Source: Nitratiruptor sp.
GTDB taxonomy: Bacteria; Campylobacterota; Campylobacteria; Campylobacterales; Nitratiruptoraceae
Assembly: GCA_015494505.1 (NCBI GenBank)
Contig: WGBB01000143.1
Location: 1 to 6,691 of the forward strand
Direction of reading: 5' to 3'
DNA: 6,691 nt
The number at the start of each line of letters is the position of its first letter. Within the stretch, counting starts at the first letter, position 1. Shown in pieces: positions 1 through 6,271 of this stretch. The notes under the pieces are model-generated. The model was not told where the DNA came from, did not search any database, and saw only the letters and a program-made list of their open reading frames with translations. The translations under genes were made by a program, and so were the position numbers.

Positions 1-204
1 AGAGAGTTTGTAGCAGCTTTGTAGATTTCCGTTGTTGCAAGCCTTTTTCCATCTTGCGACGGTTCTTTTGGAGAGTGGTTTTGTTAAATTGGAAGCAAGA
101 TAGTCGCATCGTTCATAGAAGCCGTCCCTATTGGGCACGGGACAGAGATCTTTAGCAAAGAGACCAGCTATGGCGACAATAAGAAAAAGAGCCGATTTTT
201 TCAA
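1..204 (-). CDS. N-terminal part of a secreted cysteine-rich, Sel1/Hcp-like repeat protein (runs off left edge)
   Basis: An open frame of 68 codons starts at TTG (204-202) and is still open at base 1. It begins M-K-K followed by a hydrophobic stretch (SALFLIVAIAGLFA) and then K-D-L-C, which is a typical Sec signal peptide with likely cleavage after A17. The mature part has Cys at 21, 33, 56 and 64. The pair C56 and C64 is separated by seven residues in the context KKACNNGNLQSCYKLS. That fits the disulfide-linked helix pairs of Helicobacter cysteine-rich (Hcp) Sel1-like repeat proteins, and at least one repeat appears to begin here. The TTG start is supported by AAGAGG placed 8 nt upstream; I found no in-frame ATG between the oorC stop and this point. 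Export to the periplasm or outside is inferred. The function is unknown, and only one repeat is visible, so the family call is moderate while the gene itself is well supported. Confidence 0.72.
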   Translation of the reverse strand, partial: MKKSALFLIVAIAGLFAKDLCPVPNRDGFYERCDYLASNLTKPLSKRTVARWKKACNNGNLQSCYKLS

Positions 205-212
205 CGACAGAA

Positions 213-218
213 CCTCTT
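213..218 (-). promoter_or_regulatory. Ribosome binding site deciding the TTG start of the Hcp-like gene
   Basis: On the minus strand AAGAGG lies 8 nt before the TTG at 204-202, within an A-rich leader. No ATG or GTG offers a better start in this frame, and the TTG is followed directly by the Lys-Lys plus hydrophobic core of a signal peptide. Confidence 0.6.
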
Positions 219-229
219 TTTTAGAAGCT

Positions 230-235
230 ATTATG
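230..235 (-). promoter_or_regulatory. Possible -10 element for the Hcp-like gene
   Basis: The minus strand reads CATAAT, one mismatch from TATAAT, in an AT-rich stretch preceded by an A-run. It would place the transcription start near 223 with a leader of about 20 nt. No convincing -35 is present; Campylobacterota sigma70 promoters often lack one. This is a pattern match only. Confidence 0.3.
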
Positions 236-273
236 CTATTTTTTCGTTGCAAATTCGTTGCATGTAAGTAAAT

Positions 274-286
274 GCCCCAAAGGGGC
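274..286 (-). terminator. Candidate transcription terminator hairpin after oorC
   Basis: A perfect 5-bp GC stem (GCCCC/GGGGC) with a three-base loop lies 8 nt past the oorC stop codon. On the minus strand it is followed by ATTTACTT, a weak, interrupted T tract. It sits where the long operon should end and before the separately initiated leftmost gene. The short stem and poor T tract mean it may be leaky or act only as a 3' stabiliser. Confidence 0.5.
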
Positions 287-294
287 GGAAGGGT

Positions 295-909
295 TTAGAC
301 GGCGCAGATATCTTTTGCCTTGAGAGCTTCCGCTTCGGCTACGGTTTTGATGCGTCCCTTCTCTTTGGCTTCGCGAGCATATTTGACGCCGAGGTTGTAG
401 GCAGTTTTGTTGAGTTCCACAAATTTTGGTGGAACTTTGGAGATCATCGTTTCATAGACGAGCTCTTCGTCCAGCACTTTCGTCATTTCGATCGTCACAC
501 CAAGAGCCACGACAGATTGCGTAACGACGTTTCCTACTTCTTCTTTCGCGATGGAGATGATAGGAATAGCGTACATCTCCCATCTATCGAGGTCCTCTTG
601 GGTAGGAGTGACGAGGTTTGGCTCGAAAACGATGATACCGCCGTCCTTTACACCGCCTTTGAACTGGTTGTAGCTCACTTGTGCGGTAGAGAGCATATAT
701 TCGATCTCTCCCTCGTTCGCATAAGGATAGAGAATCTCTTCGTCATCGAGGATGATATCCACTTTCGTAGGACCGCCGCGCACTTGTGAGGTGTATGTAG
801 CTGCTTTGACACCGTATCCTCCGGCTTTGATCTTTGCAGCTGCCAAAATTTCACCGGCAAGCAGTACACCTTGCCCACCGACACCTGTAAAACGTAGTTG
901 ATGTCTCAT
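295..909 (-). CDS. oorC: 2-oxoglutarate:ferredoxin oxidoreductase, gamma subunit (OorC)
   Basis: This 204-residue protein is the gamma subunit (pyruvate/ketoisovalerate oxidoreductase catalytic domain family) of the OorDABC complex, which interconverts 2-oxoglutarate + CoA with succinyl-CoA + CO2 using ferredoxin-type electron carriers. The N-terminus RFTGVGGQGVLLAGEIL (residues 6-22) carries the GVGGQG signature of the family, followed by the AATYTSQVRGGPTKVDI segment. The length fits a single-domain gamma subunit. I chose the ATG at 909 over the in-frame TTG at 915. AAGGAAG ends 6 nt before the ATG but abuts the TTG directly, leaving no spacing, so the longer form would only add Met-Ala. 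It is the last gene of the operon, separated from oorB by an unusual 85-nt gap and followed by a hairpin. It contains no iron-sulfur motif, as expected for this subunit. Confidence 0.93.
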   Translation of the reverse strand: MRHQLRFTGVGGQGVLLAGEILAAAKIKAGGYGVKAATYTSQVRGGPTKVDIILDDEEILYPYANEGEIEYMLSTAQVSYNQFKGGVKDGGIIVFEPNLVTPTQEDLDRWEMYAIPIISIAKEEVGNVVTQSVVALGVTIEMTKVLDEELVYETMISKVPPKFVELNKTAYNLGVKYAREAKEKGRIKTVAEAEALKAKDICAV

Positions 910-994
910 AGCCAACTTCCTTTGAGTCTGTTTTTGTTATTGCTTTGAATAACTACTATGAGCGTAGTATTCACAAGAGGGTCGAGCCCTCACC
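910..994 (-). promoter_or_regulatory. oorB-oorC intercistronic region with clustered inverted repeats
   Basis: The 85-nt spacer contains three short perfect inverted repeats in transcript order. They are GAGGG/CCCTC (977-991, 5-nt loop) just 3 nt after the oorB stop, ACTAC/GTAGT (952-968, 7-nt loop) and GTTATT/AATAAC (936-953, 6-nt loop). The last two share bases 952-953, so they cannot both form completely. None is followed by a clear T run. All other complete junctions in this operon are between a 4-nt overlap and a 13-nt gap, so this spacer stands out. An RNA-processing, stability or translation-tuning role is inferred. Confidence 0.45.
916..922 (-). promoter_or_regulatory. Ribosome binding site setting the oorC start
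   Basis: AAGGAAG on the minus strand ends 6 nt before ATG 909-907. The alternative TTG at 915-913 begins immediately after it, too close for initiation, which favours the ATG. Confidence 0.75.
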
Positions 995-1849
995 TTAGAA
1001 CGGTTTTACCTGAATAGGAATATCGACTTTTTTCTTGTTCTGTGCCGCTTCGATGACGAGATCGTACGCGTCACAGTACTCCATCTGATCGTCGACATGA
1101 TGGAGGATGCCGGTTGGGAAGTAGTTGATTTTCTCCTCTTCAGGGAGTTTGTCGTACTTCGCTTTTGGCAGTGTGATGCTATCGATCCACTCTTGGTTCT
1201 CGATAGCTTCGCCCATTTTGTTCTTACGACCGAGGTTGACGTGGCAGTTACTGAAAACATCGAAGAAGCTAAATCCTCTGTGCTCGAATCCTTTGATAAA
1301 CATCTTTTCGAGTTTCTTCGGATCGGTTACGCTTTCGCGCGCGATGAAGGTAGCTCCTGCACCTTTGGCCAGCTCACATGCATCGAAGGTCGGGTCGATA
1401 TTGCCAAACTGCGTAGTCACAGACCACATCCCTTTAGGGGTTGTAGGACTGACTTGCGAGTTGGTCAGACCGTAGATGAAGTTGTTGATAAGGATGAAAT
1501 TGATGTCGATGTTTCTACGACAACCATGGATCGTGTGGTTACCGCCGATCGCGAGGCCGTCTCCGTCACCTGCAACGACGATTACGTGTTTGTCAGGGTT
1601 TGCGAGTTTGATACCTGTAGCATAGGCTACCGTACGTCCGTGTGTAGTATGGACAGTGTTACAGTTAAGATAAGAGCTAAAGCGTCCGCTACATCCGATA
1701 CCCGAGACGACACACACATCGTCCATGCTCCATCCGAGCTTATCAATTGCACGGATTACCGCTTTGAGAATGATACCGTCCCCACATCCCCAGCACCAGA
1801 GTGTGGGCATCTTGTCCGTTCTGAGATATTCATTGTAATTAAATGCCAT
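995..1849 (-). CDS. oorB: 2-oxoglutarate:ferredoxin oxidoreductase, beta subunit (OorB, TPP-binding)
   Basis: This 284-residue subunit carries the thiamine diphosphate and iron-sulfur catalytic centre of the oxidoreductase. The WCWGCGDG motif (residues 18-25) supplies C19 and C22. C53 in GIGCSGR and C202 in SNCH are the likely remaining [4Fe-4S] ligands by family position. The TPP/Mg2+ motif is GDGDGLAIGGNH (94-105), completed by INNFIYGLTNSQ (121-132), with the SPTTPKG loop following. Archaeal relatives usually have CPGC; the Trp variant is, from memory, normal in Campylobacterota OorB. The start ATG follows oorA after an 11-nt gap containing AGGGGGAG, a strong Shine-Dalgarno. The long antisense reading frames across this gene (for example 1097-1864, plus strand) show no recognisable protein and are taken as shadows. 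Confidence 0.96.
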   Translation of the reverse strand: MAFNYNEYLRTDKMPTLWCWGCGDGIILKAVIRAIDKLGWSMDDVCVVSGIGCSGRFSSYLNCNTVHTTHGRTVAYATGIKLANPDKHVIVVAGDGDGLAIGGNHTIHGCRRNIDINFILINNFIYGLTNSQVSPTTPKGMWSVTTQFGNIDPTFDACELAKGAGATFIARESVTDPKKLEKMFIKGFEHRGFSFFDVFSNCHVNLGRKNKMGEAIENQEWIDSITLPKAKYDKLPEEEKINYFPTGILHHVDDQMEYCDAYDLVIEAAQNKKKVDIPIQVKPF

Positions 1850-1860
1850 TTTCTCCCCCT

Positions 1861-3009
1861 TTAGATTCCCATTTCTTTGAGTTTATCGATGATTTCGGCC
1901 GGGCTGATTGGGCGACCGTTCGCTTTGTTGAGTGCCACGGGGCGCTTTTTCATCACGCGTTCCACTTCGTCGATATATTGTCCCATATTGAGCTCAGGCA
2001 TTAAGATCTTTTCTGCAGGAAATCTCTCGCCGATCTCTTTCATCTTCTCTTCCGGGCTCGGCCAGAGCGTGATCGGGCGGAACATTCCGATTTTGACACC
2101 CTGCTCTCTGAGGCGATTGATCGCTTCGCGCGCAGAGCGGCTCACGCTTCCATAGGCTATGATGAGCCATTCGGCATCGTCAAGCATGTACTCTTCGTAG
2201 CTGTCGAGTAGATCTTTTCTGCGCACGTCGATTTTTCTATGGAGGCGCTCAATCAGTCTTTGACAGATCTCCGCATCTTCAGTAGGGAAGCCTGTCGGTC
2301 CGTGATGAAGCCCAGTCAAGTGGAAGCGATATCCCTGGAACATCGGAGGAATCACTGCAGGTTTGTCGTCGGGTACGTCGAAAGGTTTGAATTCCTCTTT
2401 CGGGATAGATGGATCCGGTTTTGCACGATTGACGATGCTCGCTTGCACCTCTTCAAGATCCGGAAGGACCGCTTTACCGTGCATATGACCGAGAGTTTCG
2501 TCAAGAAGCACGAAAACCGGTGTCATTAGCTCTTCTGCCACGTTGAAGGCGCGTACCACTTCGGTGTAGCACTCTTCGAGGCTTCCGGGACAGAATGTGA
2601 CAGATTTATAGTCACCGTGTGTTGGAGATTTCGCCTGATTGATGTCACCTTGTTGTACACGTGTAGGAAGACCGGTCGATGGACCGCCACGCATTACGTT
2701 TGTGATGACGAGAGGCGTTTCGGTCATGAAACCAAGACCGATCTGCTCTGCTTTGAGGCTGATACCGGGGCCGGAGGTGTTTGTCATTGATTTGACACCG
2801 CTCATGCTCGCACCCAGCGCAACGGCGATACCGCCGATTTCATCTTCCATCTGGATGAATTTTCCACCTACGCGAGGAAGAAGCTTACTCATCTCGTGAG
2901 CGATTTCGCTCGAAGGCGTAATCGGATATCCACCGAAAAATCTACATCCGGCATCGACAGCAGCAAGTGCTGCCAATTCGTTACCACTTGATATTACTTC
3001 TCTTGCCAT
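1861..3009 (-). CDS. oorA: 2-oxoglutarate:ferredoxin oxidoreductase, alpha subunit (OorA)
   Basis: This 382-residue alpha subunit belongs to the KorA/OorA family and forms the catalytic core with OorB. The N-terminal pyrimidine-binding domain shows GYPITPSSEI (residues 27-36), whose YPITP segment contacts the thiamine diphosphate and substrate carboxylate in relatives. It continues with QMEDEIGGIAVALGAS and TNTSGPGISLKAE (about 76-89). A charged linker (about 180-240) leads to the C-terminal transketolase-like domain II, with YGSVSRSAREAINRLREQG and RPITLWP near residues 286-320. Length fits the stand-alone alpha subunit, with no fused gamma domain, consistent with oorC being separate. Its ATG lies 9 nt after oorD, and GGAGAG in that gap serves as the ribosome binding site. 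The 2-oxoacid specificity is assigned from the sucCD neighbourhood and overall resemblance to Campylobacter OorA. Confidence 0.96.
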   Translation of the reverse strand: MAREVISSGNELAALAAVDAGCRFFGGYPITPSSEIAHEMSKLLPRVGGKFIQMEDEIGGIAVALGASMSGVKSMTNTSGPGISLKAEQIGLGFMTETPLVITNVMRGGPSTGLPTRVQQGDINQAKSPTHGDYKSVTFCPGSLEECYTEVVRAFNVAEELMTPVFVLLDETLGHMHGKAVLPDLEEVQASIVNRAKPDPSIPKEEFKPFDVPDDKPAVIPPMFQGYRFHLTGLHHGPTGFPTEDAEICQRLIERLHRKIDVRRKDLLDSYEEYMLDDAEWLIIAYGSVSRSAREAINRLREQGVKIGMFRPITLWPSPEEKMKEIGERFPAEKILMPELNMGQYIDEVERVMKKRPVALNKANGRPISPAEIIDKLKEMGI

Positions 3010-3018
3010 TCTCTCTCC

Positions 3019-3357
3019 TTATGCACAGAGTGCTTTAATATCTTCTTCACGAGCCATATAGTGGTTTTTCTTGATAGCTTCGGCTCGCTCTTTCGCTTCT
3101 TGCGTTAGTTTAGCAAACTTATACTCTTTTCTATCCGCTACCATGATCGCGAAGTCCGGACACTCGAGCTCGCAGTCGTTACATCCGATGCAAGCCTCTG
3201 GATAGACCACTTTGACCATGGCTCCCAGAATCGTTTTTGGCTCGGGAACCATCGCGAGGACACCTGCAGGGCAGTATGCCACGCATAGGTCGCACGCTTT
3301 ACAGTTGTTCTCTTCTACCCATACGGGTGTGTTTTCAGGGGCTTTGAGCAATCCCAT
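3019..3357 (-). CDS. oorD: 2-oxoglutarate:ferredoxin oxidoreductase, delta subunit (OorD, 2x[4Fe-4S] ferredoxin)
   Basis: This 112-residue ferredoxin-like subunit passes electrons between the TPP centre of OorAB and soluble ferredoxin or flavodoxin. Two complete CxxCxxCxxxCP motifs are visible: C19, C22, C25, C29 (CKACDLCVAYCP) and C56, C59, C62, C66 (CIGCNDCELECP). By family convention the last Cys of each motif ligates the other cluster. A Lys/Glu-rich C-terminal helix (about 79-112) ends the protein. Its ATG lies 1 nt after the TGA of the HMA gene, and AAAGGAG overlaps the end of that gene, so translational coupling is likely. The delta subunit placed first (D-A-B-C order) matches Campylobacter and Helicobacter oor operons. 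Confidence 0.95.
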   Translation of the reverse strand: MGLLKAPENTPVWVEENNCKACDLCVAYCPAGVLAMVPEPKTILGAMVKVVYPEACIGCNDCELECPDFAIMVADRKEYKFAKLTQEAKERAEAIKKNHYMAREEDIKALCA

Positions 3358-3358
3358 T

Positions 3359-3652
3359 TCATTCTCCTTTGTCTAAGGTAAATTTGCCCACTGCGCAGCT
3401 GATGAAGCTTTTGGCTTTGAGGGCTTTGTCCTCTATTAAACCTATTTGGTCTGTAATCATAGGATAGCCAAGACTCTTTAAAGTCTTTTTGAATTTTTCC
3501 TCTTGTGCATCGTTTTTGATATCGACTGTTACGATTCTAGGCTCTTGTGAAAGATCCACTTCCACCGCACCGAATTCCGGTGCAAGCGCCTTTTTAATAG
3601 TATTGGCGCACCCTTCGCACCGGATATTGGCTACGGCGAAAGATTTTTTCAT
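3359..3652 (-). CDS. Small HMA-type (heavy-metal-associated) protein, possible metallochaperone
   Basis: This 97-residue protein has a ferredoxin-like beta-alpha-beta-beta-alpha-beta HMA fold in its first 65-70 residues. The N-terminal strand KSFAVANI leads into the metal site RCEGCANTIKKAL, with C12 and C15 as CxxC ligands and Leu23 in the following helix. The strand RIVTVDI (39-45) and helix EEKFKKTLKSLGYP (51-64) follow. Classical copper chaperones have GMxCxxC; here Asn-Ile-Arg precedes the first Cys. A C-terminal extension of about 30 residues contains one more Cys (C86) in KSFISCAVGKF, which is unusual for a minimal HMA protein. No signal peptide or membrane segment is seen, so it should be cytoplasmic. 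The start codon overlaps the sucD stop (ATGA) and its own stop is 1 nt from oorD, so it is translated with the operon. The metal and role are unknown; links to copper handling or protection of the iron-sulfur enzymes here are inference. Confidence 0.85.
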   Translation of the reverse strand: MKKSFAVANIRCEGCANTIKKALAPEFGAVEVDLSQEPRIVTVDIKNDAQEEKFKKTLKSLGYPMITDQIGLIEDKALKAKSFISCAVGKFTLDKGE

Positions 3653-4521
3653 TTGCCAAGAGCCTTTGCCACAGTCTTACCGATATCGGCAGGTGATTTG
3701 ACTACATGCACACCGGCGGCGGCGAGTGCTTCCATCTTTTCTTGGGCGGTTCCTTGACCACCGCTGATGATCGCTCCCGCATGTCCCATTCGTTTGCCTT
3801 TGGGTGCAGTTTGTCCTGCGATGAATGCGACGACCGGTTTGGTGATGTTTTCCTTAATGAACTCGGCAGCTTCTATTTCGAGCGTACCGCCGATCTCGCC
3901 TATCATAACGATCGCTTCCGTTTCAGGGTCTGCCTCGAACATAGGCAGTAGTTGCTTGTAGCTAAGACCTATAATCGGGTCACCGCCGATACCCACGGCC
4001 GTAGTGATACCCAGGCCCTCTTTTACCACCTGGTTGCTCGCTTCGTAGGTGAGTGTACCAGATTTCGAAATAAGTCCTACGGGGCCTTTTTTGAAGATAA
4101 ATCCGGGCATAATTCCGATTTTGCACTCTTCTGCAGTGATGATACCCGGGCAGTTTGGGCCGATAGTCTTCATACCGTTCTTGGTGGCGTACATTTTAGC
4201 GTACATCATGTCTTTGACAGGTGCACCTTCAGTGATGATGACGGCGAGTTCGATGCCCGCATCAGCCGCCTCCATTACTGCATCTGCGGTGAAGGCCGGT
4301 GGGACGAAGATCATACTCACCGTAGCGCCTGTAGCGTCGACGGCTTCTTTGACAGTGTTAAAGACAGGACGACCGAGGTGTGTCTGACCACCCTTGCCCG
4401 GTGTAACGCCTCCTACTATCTGCGTGCCGTACTCGATACACTGCTCTGAGTGAAAAGTTCCCTCTTTTCCCGTAAATCCTTGGACGATAACTTTCGTGTC
4501 TTTATTGACCAAAATACTCAT
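3649..4521 (-). CDS. sucD: Succinate-CoA ligase (succinyl-CoA synthetase), alpha subunit
   Basis: This 290-residue alpha subunit is phosphorylated on an active-site histidine and works with SucC to interconvert succinate + CoA + NTP with succinyl-CoA + NDP + Pi. The N-terminal CoA-binding Rossmann domain shows VQGFTGKEGTFH (13-24) and GGVTPGKGG (37-45). GPNCPGIITAEE (about residue 121 on) and ISKSGTLTYEA lead into the ligase domain. The phosphohistidine is H247 in RMGHAGAIISGG, the same position as in E. coli SucD, whose length (289) is nearly identical. The ATG overlaps the sucC stop by one base (TAATG), with GGAGAG upstream inside sucC, so equal expression of the two subunits by coupled translation is expected. 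The succinyl-CoA product is the substrate of the OorDABC complex encoded downstream. Confidence 0.97.
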   Translation of the reverse strand: MSILVNKDTKVIVQGFTGKEGTFHSEQCIEYGTQIVGGVTPGKGGQTHLGRPVFNTVKEAVDATGATVSMIFVPPAFTADAVMEAADAGIELAVIITEGAPVKDMMYAKMYATKNGMKTIGPNCPGIITAEECKIGIMPGFIFKKGPVGLISKSGTLTYEASNQVVKEGLGITTAVGIGGDPIIGLSYKQLLPMFEADPETEAIVMIGEIGGTLEIEAAEFIKENITKPVVAFIAGQTAPKGKRMGHAGAIISGGQGTAQEKMEALAAAGVHVVKSPADIGKTVAKALGK

Positions 4522-5693
4522 TACAGCTCTCCTTTCGCAGCGGCTACCGCTTTTCTCGCTCCATCTGCCAGGTCGGTGGCGGGTATGATGTTTTTGATGT
4601 TTGCGTTTTTGAGGATTTCGGCTGCTTCTTCAGCGTTGGTACCATCGAGGCGTACGATGACGGGTACATTTACTTCTACCTGTTTGGTCGCTTGTAAAAT
4701 ACCGTTTGCAATACGGTCACAGCGAACTATTCCACCAAAGATGTTCACAAAGATAGATTTGACGTTTTCATCTTGCAAAATCAGTTCGAAACCTTTGGCG
4801 ACGGTTTCAGGGTTTGCGCCACCCCCCACATCGAGGAAGTTGGCCGGCTCTCCCCCTTCGTGCTTGATGATATCCATCGTGGCCATCGCGAGCCCTGCAC
4901 CGTTGACCATACATCCTACGTTTCCGTCGAGATTGACGTAGCTCAGGCCATATTTGGCAGCTTCTACTTCCACCGGATCTTCTTCGCTTAGATCGCGCAT
5001 TTCGGCGATGTCTGGGTGTTTGAAGAGTGCATTGTCATCGAATCCCATCTTGGCATCGAGTGCCAGAAACTCTCCGCTGCCTGTTTTGATAAGAGGGTTG
5101 ATTTCGATAAGGTTGGCATCTTTGTCCATATAAACATTGTAGAGCGCTTCGGCGAATTTGATGAAAGGACGTATCTCCTCTTTTGCTAGTCCCAGACCGA
5201 AAGCGAGTTTGCGTCCATGGAAACCTTGGAATCCGATGGTGGGATCGATGGCGACTTTGATGATTTTTTCGGGATGCTTGGCCGCCACTTCTTCGATTTC
5301 CATACCCCCTTCGGTGGAGGCCATCATCACCGGCATCTCGCTACTACGATCGAGTACCATTCCCAGATAGTACTCTTTTTGGATATCGGCACCCTCTTCG
5401 ACGTAAACCTTTTCGACCTTTTTGCCATCGGGACCGGTCTGATGCGTCACGAGAATCATGCCGAGCATCTCTTCGGCGATCTTTTCTACTTCATCGAGGC
5501 TTCGTGCAAGCTTCACACCACCCGCTTTACCGCGTCCTCCGGCGTGAATCTGTGCTTTGACTACCCAGAGATTGCCTCCTAGCTCTTCGGCTACGCGTCG
5601 TGCTTCCGGCCCTGTGAAGGCCACACCGCCACGAGGCACTGGTACGCCGTACTGACGGAATATCTCTTTTGCTTGATACTCATGTATATTCAT
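4521..5693 (-). CDS. sucC: Succinate-CoA ligase (succinyl-CoA synthetase), beta subunit
   Basis: This 390-residue beta subunit has an N-terminal ATP-grasp domain and a C-terminal CoA-ligase domain. It starts MNIHEYQAKEIF, the canonical family N-terminus. The nucleotide-binding loop is VVKAQIHAGGRGKAGGV (44-60). NLIEINPL (about 199-206) provides metal and nucleotide contacts. DVGGGA and FVNIFGGIVRCD lie in the ligase domain, where relatives contact the alpha subunit and bind succinate, followed by VPVIVRLDGTNAEE. I chose the ATG at 5693: AAAGGAG ends 5 nt upstream, and the length matches E. coli SucC (388). The frame stays open upstream to 5756, but those 21 extra residues lie inside fumB, are unlike the family and have no support as a start. 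Gap to the fumB stop is 13 nt. Whether ATP or GTP is preferred is not decided by the visible motifs. Confidence 0.97.
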   Translation of the reverse strand: MNIHEYQAKEIFRQYGVPVPRGGVAFTGPEARRVAEELGGNLWVVKAQIHAGGRGKAGGVKLARSLDEVEKIAEEMLGMILVTHQTGPDGKKVEKVYVEEGADIQKEYYLGMVLDRSSEMPVMMASTEGGMEIEEVAAKHPEKIIKVAIDPTIGFQGFHGRKLAFGLGLAKEEIRPFIKFAEALYNVYMDKDANLIEINPLIKTGSGEFLALDAKMGFDDNALFKHPDIAEMRDLSEEDPVEVEAAKYGLSYVNLDGNVGCMVNGAGLAMATMDIIKHEGGEPANFLDVGGGANPETVAKGFELILQDENVKSIFVNIFGGIVRCDRIANGILQATKQVEVNVPVIVRLDGTNAEEAAEILKNANIKNIIPATDLADGARKAVAAAKGEL

Positions 5694-5706
5694 AGATGCT
5701 CCTTTC

Positions 5707-6261
5707 TTAAGCTTTTGCCCACTGCTTGCGTCCCTCTTCGTAGAGGTCGTTGCCATAGGTGTCGTTGACCACCACGACAGGAAAATCTTCTACGACTATG
5801 CGTCTGACTGCTTCCGGACCGAGTTCGGGATAGGCGATTACTTCCGCATCTTTGATACGTTTAGCCAGCAGTGCTCCTGCTCCACCCACGGCACCGAAAT
5901 AGACGGCTTTGTATTTTTTGCACGCCTCCTTGACGGCGTCGTTGCGTTTGCCTTTTCCTATCATCCCTTTAAGACCGTGTTCGATGAGCGTAGGAGCATA
6001 GCTATCCATGCGATAGCTCGTTGTCGGTCCCGCACTGCCTATGACTTCTCCAGGTTTAGGAGGTGTGGGACCTACATAGTAGATAACGGCTCCTTTGAGG
6101 TCGAAGGGGAGCTCTTCACCCTTTTGGATAAGCTCTACCAATCTTTTGTGCGCAGCATCCCTGGCTGTATAAAGGGTGCCGGAGAGATAGACGATATCAC
6201 CCGCTTTGAGTTTGGTTACATCTTCGTCCGAAAGGGGTGTTTTGAGTCTGTATTCTGCCAT
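5707..6261 (-). CDS. fumB: Class I fumarate hydratase, beta subunit (C-terminal domain type)
   Basis: This 184-residue protein corresponds to the C-terminal (beta) half of the oxygen-sensitive [4Fe-4S] class I fumarases, here encoded as a separate subunit; the complex interconverts malate and fumarate. Motifs in order: LSGTLYTARDAAHKRL (26-41), YYVGPTPPKPGEVIGSAGPTTSYRMD (61-86), in which GPTTSYRMD contains the conserved active-site Thr and Arg, GMIGKGKR (99-106), AVGGAGALLA, and YPELGPEAVRRIVVEDFP, ending in VVNDTYGNDLY. The length is typical of the split subunit. It starts 10 nt after the alpha-subunit stop, with AAGGA overlapping that stop codon. L-tartrate dehydratase TtdB is a close relative and cannot be excluded from this subunit alone; the TCA-enzyme neighbourhood strongly favours fumarase. 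The symbol denotes the beta subunit of the two-subunit enzyme, not E. coli FumB. Confidence 0.93.
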   Translation of the reverse strand: MAEYRLKTPLSDEDVTKLKAGDIVYLSGTLYTARDAAHKRLVELIQKGEELPFDLKGAVIYYVGPTPPKPGEVIGSAGPTTSYRMDSYAPTLIEHGLKGMIGKGKRNDAVKEACKKYKAVYFGAVGGAGALLAKRIKDAEVIAYPELGPEAVRRIVVEDFPVVVVNDTYGNDLYEEGRKQWAKA

Positions 6262-6271
6262 TGCCGTATCC

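Larger units (their letters stand above)
205..294. other. Intergenic region between oorC and the Hcp-like gene
   Basis: This 90-base AT-rich spacer holds the oorC-proximal hairpin, a tandem 9-base direct repeat (243-251 and 254-262, TTCGTTGCA on the plus strand, 11-base period), a possible -10 and the ribosome binding site of the leftmost gene. Confidence 0.6.

Noticed and set aside
18..26. Possible tRNA, small RNA or CRISPR-like repeats in the left 300 bases
   Set aside because: I found no cloverleaf and no regularly spaced repeats. Most of the region is explained by the signal-peptide reading frame.
124..142. Inverted repeat GTCCC/GGGAC with a 10-nt loop
   Set aside because: It lies inside the coding part of the Hcp-like gene, is short, and has no following T tract, so it is likely chance.
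1097..1864. 255-codon plus-strand open frame antisense to oorB
   Set aside because: It lies wholly opposite a clearly conserved gene, shows no recognisable domain and is explained by the codon bias of the minus-strand frame.
3952..4449. 165-codon plus-strand open frame antisense to sucD
   Set aside because: Shadow of sucD. The translation is compositionally odd (His, Cys and Arg rich) and has no family resemblance.
4450..4941. 163-codon plus-strand open frame antisense to sucC and sucD
   Set aside because: It spans two conserved genes on the opposite strand, and its Ser/Phe/Ile-rich translation is typical of an antisense shadow.
5694..5756. 21-codon N-terminal extension of sucC into fumB
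   Set aside because: The family N-terminus is MNIHEYQAK at 5693, with an ideal ribosome binding site. The extension merely reads fumB in another frame.
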